From Paraburkholderia sp041321145 (GTDB taxonomy: Bacteria; Pseudomonadota; Gammaproteobacteria; Burkholderiales; Burkholderiaceae): DNA of 64,000 bases. Location: positions 62,001 through 126,000 of the forward strand of contig NZ_JBGGWA010000010.1 in NCBI RefSeq assembly GCF_041321145.1, given 5' to 3'. Positions 60,609 to 64,000 of the stretch are shown piece after piece (within the stretch, counting starts at the first letter, position 1; every line of letters starts with the position of its first letter). The position numbers were made by a program, and so were the translations under genes. The notes beneath the pieces were generated by a model. It was not told where the DNA came from and ran no database searches. It saw only the letters and a program-made list of their open reading frames with translations.

Positions 60609-62855
60609 GTGAGCGAAGTGTTCGTCCGCGTCGCGCTGGATCACCCGCTGCCGACTCTGTTCGACTACCGCTACGACGCCCCCGAGCATGTCGCGCCGGG
60701 CATGCTGGTGAGCGTGCCGTTCGGCAAGCGTCATGTGGTCGGCCTGGTGTGCGAAGTGACCGCTCACAGTGACGTGCCGGCCGAGCGCTTGCGGGCGGTG
60801 AGCAGCGTTTGCACCGCTTGCCCGCCGGTGTCGACGGAATGGCTGGCGCTCACCGCTTTCGCAGCCGACTACTATCAACGCGGTCTCGGCGAAGTCGCGC
60901 TGCCCGCATTGCCGCAAGCCCTGCGTGACGCCTTGCGCTGGACGCGCCTGTTCGCGCCGGAAGAGCGTTTCCGCCTCACCGCCCCAGGTCGTGACGCACT
61001 GCCGGCCGTATTGCCCGTCCGGGCGAGCGCCTTGAGAAAGCTCGCTCAGGCGCTCGCCGACACGGAATTCCTGCTTGCCGCCGACGCCCGCGCGATCCAT
61101 CCCAAAGCGATCGCAACCTTGCAGTCGTGGCAAACGGAAGGCTGGGTTGCGCTGGACGTCATCGAAGCCGCGGCGGCGATCGCCACCCCCGTGTCACATG
61201 GCGCATCCGCGCCCAGGCTACCCACCCTCACTGACGAACAGGCGGCCGCAGTCGAAGCGGTCCGCGACGCGAGCGGCTTTGCGCCGTTCCTGCTGCACGG
61301 CGTGACCGGCAGTGGCAAAACGGAGGTGTATCTACGCGCGCTCGCCGAGATTCTTGCCGCGAGGCCTGACGCGCAGGCGCTCGTCCTGGTCCCGGAAATC
61401 AATCTGACGCCGCAGTTCGAGGCGGCCTTCCGCGCGCGCTTTGCGGCGCTGGAAGGCACATCGATCGTCACGCTGCACAGCGGCCTCGCGGAAGGCGAAC
61501 GCGCCCGCAACTGGTTCGCTGCGCACACCGGACGTGCCCGCATTGTGCTCGGCACGCGGCTGGCAGTGCTCGCATCGTTGCCGAAGCTCGCCATCATCGT
61601 CGTCGACGAGGAACACGATCCGGCCTACAAGCAGCAAGAAGGCTTGCGCTATTCGGCACGCGATCTGGCGATCTATCGCGCCAAGCAACTCGGCCTGCCG
61701 GTCGTGCTCGGCTCGGCCACGCCGTCGCTGGAAAGCTGGTGGCAGGCCGACCAGGGACGCTACACGCGCCTCACGCTGTCCCGCCGTGCCGTCGCCGAGG
61801 CGGTGCTGCCGACCGTCAAGCTGATCGATCTGGAAGAAGAGCGGCGGCGCGGGCGCGCCTCGGTAGAGGGTTTGTCGGGCCCACTGATCGCCGGGTTGAA
61901 GGCGCGGCTTGAGCGCGGCGAGCAAAGCCTCGTATTCCTGAACCGGCGCGGTTACGCGCCACAGCTGGCCTGCGACGCCTGCGGCTGGGTGGCCGGTTGT
62001 CCGCGCTGCAGCGCCTACGTCGTCCTGCACAAACCCGAGCGCGCACTGCGCTGCCATCACTGCGGCTGGGAATCGCGCATTCCACGTTCGTGTCCGGAAT
62101 GCGGCAACGTCGACATCGCGCCGATGGGACGCGGCACGCAACGCGTTGAAGAAACGCTGGCGAGCGCGGTTCCCGGCGCCCGCGTGCTGCGCATCGACGC
62201 CGACAGCACGCGCCGCAAAGGCAGCGCGCAGGCGTTGTTCTCCGATGTACACGCCGGCGAGGTCGATATCCTCGTGGGTACGCAGATGATCGCGAAAGGG
62301 CATGACTTCCAGCGGGTGTCGCTGGTGGGCGTGCTGAACGCCGACACGGCCTTGTTTTCACACGACTTCCGCGCGAGCGAACGCCTCTTCGCGCAATTGA
62401 TGCAGGTGAGTGGACGCGCGGGTCGTGCCGGTTTGCCGGGCGAGGTGCTGGTGCAGACGCGCTATCCACGCCACGCGCTTTACCATGCGCTGGGGCGGCA
62501 CGATTACGTCGGCTTCGCCAATTCGACGCTGGCCGAGCGGCGCGATGCCCATCTGCCGCCGTTCGTCTATCAGGCCTTGTTGCGCGCCGAAGGTCGCACG
62601 CTTGAGGCTGCGCTCGCCTTCCTGCAGCAGGCGGCTGCGGCGCTGACGGAGATCCCGGCCGCCGAACGCGTGACGGTCTATGACGCCGTGCCGCTCACCA
62701 TCGTGAAGGTGATGCACGTGCATCGCGCGCAACTGCTGATCGAAAGCGCCTCGCGCGCCGCGCTGCAGGCGACCTTGCGCGCATGGCAACCGATGCTGCG
62801 CGGCGTGAAAGGCGTGCTGCGCTGGAATCTCGAAGTCGACCCGCTCGACATCTGA
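60609..62855 (+). CDS. priA: Primosomal replication restart helicase PriA
   Basis: This 748-residue protein starts at GTG (residues SEVFVRVALDHPLPTLFDY). The longer TTG-started frame adds 21 residues without family similarity. It has Walker A GVTGSGKTEVY near residue 232, the DEEH box (VVDEEHDPAYKQQ) near residue 331, paired zinc Cys motifs (CDACGWVAGCPRC and CHHCGW...CPECGN, about 454-500) and the late helicase motif QMIAKGHDF. It reloads the replisome at collapsed forks. Confidence 0.96.
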   Translation: MSEVFVRVALDHPLPTLFDYRYDAPEHVAPGMLVSVPFGKRHVVGLVCEVTAHSDVPAERLRAVSSVCTACPPVSTEWLALTAFAADYYQRGLGEVALPALPQALRDALRWTRLFAPEERFRLTAPGRDALPAVLPVRASALRKLAQALADTEFLLAADARAIHPKAIATLQSWQTEGWVALDVIEAAAAIATPVSHGASAPRLPTLTDEQAAAVEAVRDASGFAPFLLHGVTGSGKTEVYLRALAEILAARPDAQALVLVPEINLTPQFEAAFRARFAALEGTSIVTLHSGLAEGERARNWFAAHTGRARIVLGTRLAVLASLPKLAIIVVDEEHDPAYKQQEGLRYSARDLAIYRAKQLGLPVVLGSATPSLESWWQADQGRYTRLTLSRRAVAEAVLPTVKLIDLEEERRRGRASVEGLSGPLIAGLKARLERGEQSLVFLNRRGYAPQLACDACGWVAGCPRCSAYVVLHKPERALRCHHCGWESRIPRSCPECGNVDIAPMGRGTQRVEETLASAVPGARVLRIDADSTRRKGSAQALFSDVHAGEVDILVGTQMIAKGHDFQRVSLVGVLNADTALFSHDFRASERLFAQLMQVSGRAGRAGLPGEVLVQTRYPRHALYHALGRHDYVGFANSTLAERRDAHLPPFVYQALLRAEGRTLEAALAFLQQAAAALTEIPAAERVTVYDAVPLTIVKVMHVHRAQLLIESASRAALQATLRAWQPMLRGVKGVLRWNLEVDPLDI

Positions 62856-62930
62856 CGCCCGGCGCCGGCCGTCGGCGGGGAGCACTCCCTGTTCATTGTC
62901 AGTCGAGGAACGGAGTCTCTGTGTCTATCG

Positions 62931-63122
62931 CTAGCCGCCGGACTTAGCCACTGTGTCGTTCAAAGCCGCCCGCGCCTCGCCAGCCGAGGCGCGCGATGCC
63001 GGGCGCGCACGCCCTTCGTCAGGCTCGCGTTTGCCCGAACCACCCGTCGCGCCACGGATGAACAGCACGGCACAAGTCGCGCACATTGCCCAGATGCCCA
63101 GTACCACCAACCACTTTTCCAT
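62931..63122 (-). CDS. Small single-span membrane protein of unknown function
   Basis: This 63-residue protein has one N-terminal membrane helix (WLVVLGIWAMCATCAVLFI, about 4-22) and a hydrophilic, Ala/Arg/Gly-rich tail. AGAGGACGG precedes the ATG at a good distance, which supports a real gene. No family was recognised. It is antisense to both neighbours, between priA and putA. Confidence 0.65.
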   Translation of the reverse strand: MEKWLVVLGIWAMCATCAVLFIRGATGGSGKREPDEGRARPASRASAGEARAALNDTVAKSGG

Positions 63123-63436
63123 TTCGCCCGTCCTCTAAAGCCCCGTACGCTTTTATGTGTGTGCCTTGCGGCCGCGACCATCCATGTTCTGTATAACGGC
63201 CCGCCAAGCGATCTGATAAGGGTAAATGCAAAAAGAATCACGCCAGGGAAAATACTGATCGCAACCGCCGCTGCCAAACGTGGCGCCATCAGGCGCAAAC
63301 CCCTGCAGCACAAGGCTTTTAGTGCGGTGCAACCAATGCGATCAGCATGGTTGCACCTTTTTATTGGGAGGCGTACGATTCGCCCAACTTTTAGTCTTTC
63401 ACCAGCATAGATCGTCTGGTATCCGAAGAAGGAAAC
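63123..63436. other. Divergent region between the small membrane protein and putA
   Basis: These 314 bases hold the hairpin and operator-like sites described separately, plus GCGCC/GGCGC and further inverted repeats (about 63280-63325). It is a likely control region of putA. Confidence 0.6.
63326..63362 (+). promoter_or_regulatory. putA leader hairpin containing two PutA operator-like sites
   Basis: GGTGCAACC (63326-63334) pairs with GGTTGCACC (63349-63357), with ATGC/GCAT continuing the stem inside, and TTTTT follows. Each arm holds GTTGCA (63350-63355 on plus; the same on minus at 63328-63333), the core bound by PutA in enteric bacteria. It could be an operator, a terminator or both. It is 75 bases from the putA start. 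Confidence 0.5.
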
Positions 63437-64000
63437 ATGGCTAGCACCACCCTTGGCGTTAAGGTCGACGACCTCCTGCGTTCCCGGCTGAAAGATGCCG
63501 CCACGCGTCTCGAACGCACTCCGCATTGGCTGATCAAGCAGGCGATTTTTGCGTACCTCGAAAAGATCGAGCACGGCCAATTGCCTCCTGAACTGTCGGG
63601 CACAACGGGCTCGGCAGAGCTGGCCGACGGCGCCACGGTCGAGCAGGAGGAAGACGGTGCGTCGCACCCGTTCCTCGAATTCGCGCAGAACGTGCAACCG
63701 CAATCGGTGCTGCGCGCGGCGATCACCGCTGCGTACCGCCGTCCCGAGCCGGAATGCTTGCCGTTCCTGATCGGTCAGGCGCGTTTGCCGGCCAACCTCG
63801 CGGGTGACGTGCAGGCGATGGCCGGCAAGCTGGTCGAAACGCTGCGCACCAAGAGTAAGGGCGGTGGCGTGGAAGGACTGATCCACGAATTCTCGCTGTC
63901 GAGCCAGGAAGGCGTCGCGCTGATGTGCCTCGCCGAAGCGCTGCTGCGCATTCCCGATCGCGCCACGCGCGATGCGCTGATCCGCGACAAGATCAGCAAG
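63437..64000 (+). CDS. putA: Bifunctional proline dehydrogenase / delta-1-pyrroline-5-carboxylate dehydrogenase PutA (5' part only)
   Basis: About 188 N-terminal residues are visible, running off the right edge. They start with a ribbon-helix-helix domain (LGVKVDDLLRSRLKDAATRLERTPHWLIKQAIFAYLEKIE, about 5-45), so this is a trifunctional, autoregulating PutA. A helical arm and the start of the proline dehydrogenase domain follow (VQAMAGKLVETLRTKS, then EFSLSSQEGVALMCLAEALLRIPD). GAAGGAAAC precedes the ATG. Confidence 0.93.
   Translation, partial: MASTTLGVKVDDLLRSRLKDAATRLERTPHWLIKQAIFAYLEKIEHGQLPPELSGTTGSAELADGATVEQEEDGASHPFLEFAQNVQPQSVLRAAITAAYRRPEPECLPFLIGQARLPANLAGDVQAMAGKLVETLRTKSKGGGVEGLIHEFSLSSQEGVALMCLAEALLRIPDRATRDALIRDKISK

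Noticed and set aside
1..64000. CRISPR array, tRNA or rRNA gene, integrase or prophage
   Set aside because: Reading both strands showed no regular spaced repeats, cloverleaf-ending TTCGAAT-CCA pattern, rRNA-like conserved blocks or recombinase motifs.

Overview
The window looks like a piece of the main chromosome of a Burkholderia-group betaproteobacterium, most likely Paraburkholderia. This rests on GC-rich coding sequence, the gene order mnmG-rsmG-parA-parB-atpIBEFHAGDC, the split gspDEF / gspC / gspGHIJ layout, a DUF3717 gene, and chromosome-type parS sites. No rRNA, tRNA, CRISPR array, prophage or transposase gene was seen.

Layout. Positions 1-7565 hold a type II secretion locus: gspD-E-F and gspG-H-I-J on the minus strand, with gspC facing the other way between them. 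From 8 to 20 kb come housekeeping and stress genes: a lysozyme-like transglycosylase, a COG0523 metal GTPase, HU, mnmC, a CPA2 antiporter, a YbdK-type ligase, a MarR regulator, a glutamine-amidotransferase-like protein, an Old Yellow Enzyme and a SET-domain methyltransferase. From 20 to 26.6 kb lie a TctDE-like two-component system, a DUF3717 gene, the phenylalanine hydroxylase pair phhA/phhB with a divergent Lrp-type regulator, a CYTH protein and a LysR regulator. From 26.7 to 42 kb are mmsA, a GMC oxidoreductase and two branched-chain-type (HAAT) ABC transporters. The second transporter carries a LivM-LivG fusion and has a decayed binding-protein fragment upstream. From 42 to 55 kb is the origin-proximal block mnmG-rsmG-parAB followed by the ATP synthase operon. 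From 55 to 64 kb are an acyl-CoA synthetase, a periplasmic cyclohexadienyl dehydratase (pheC-like), hemE, priA, a small membrane protein and the 5' part of putA.

Non-coding structure is the most interesting layer. Two parS sites are present; one sits inside a terminator-like hairpin after the second transporter operon and the other is inside mnmG. Two intergenic regions (about 12.86-13.10 kb and 16.20-16.43 kb) carry the same composite of DnaA box, fixed 12-base spacer, GTTAAC and TAG-trinucleotide tract, in opposite orientation. A 650-bp structure with near-identical 200-bp inverted arms separates mmsA from the GMC gene, and codon composition flips strand-symmetrically around it. A 43-bp hairpin element is repeated in front of atpG and atpC. 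The putA leader has a hairpin whose two arms each contain the hexamer GTTGCA, the PutA operator core known from enteric bacteria.

All functional calls come from reading the sequence and from memory of protein families. No database search was run. Start codons were chosen by family length and ribosome-binding site; several were moved inward from the longest open frame.
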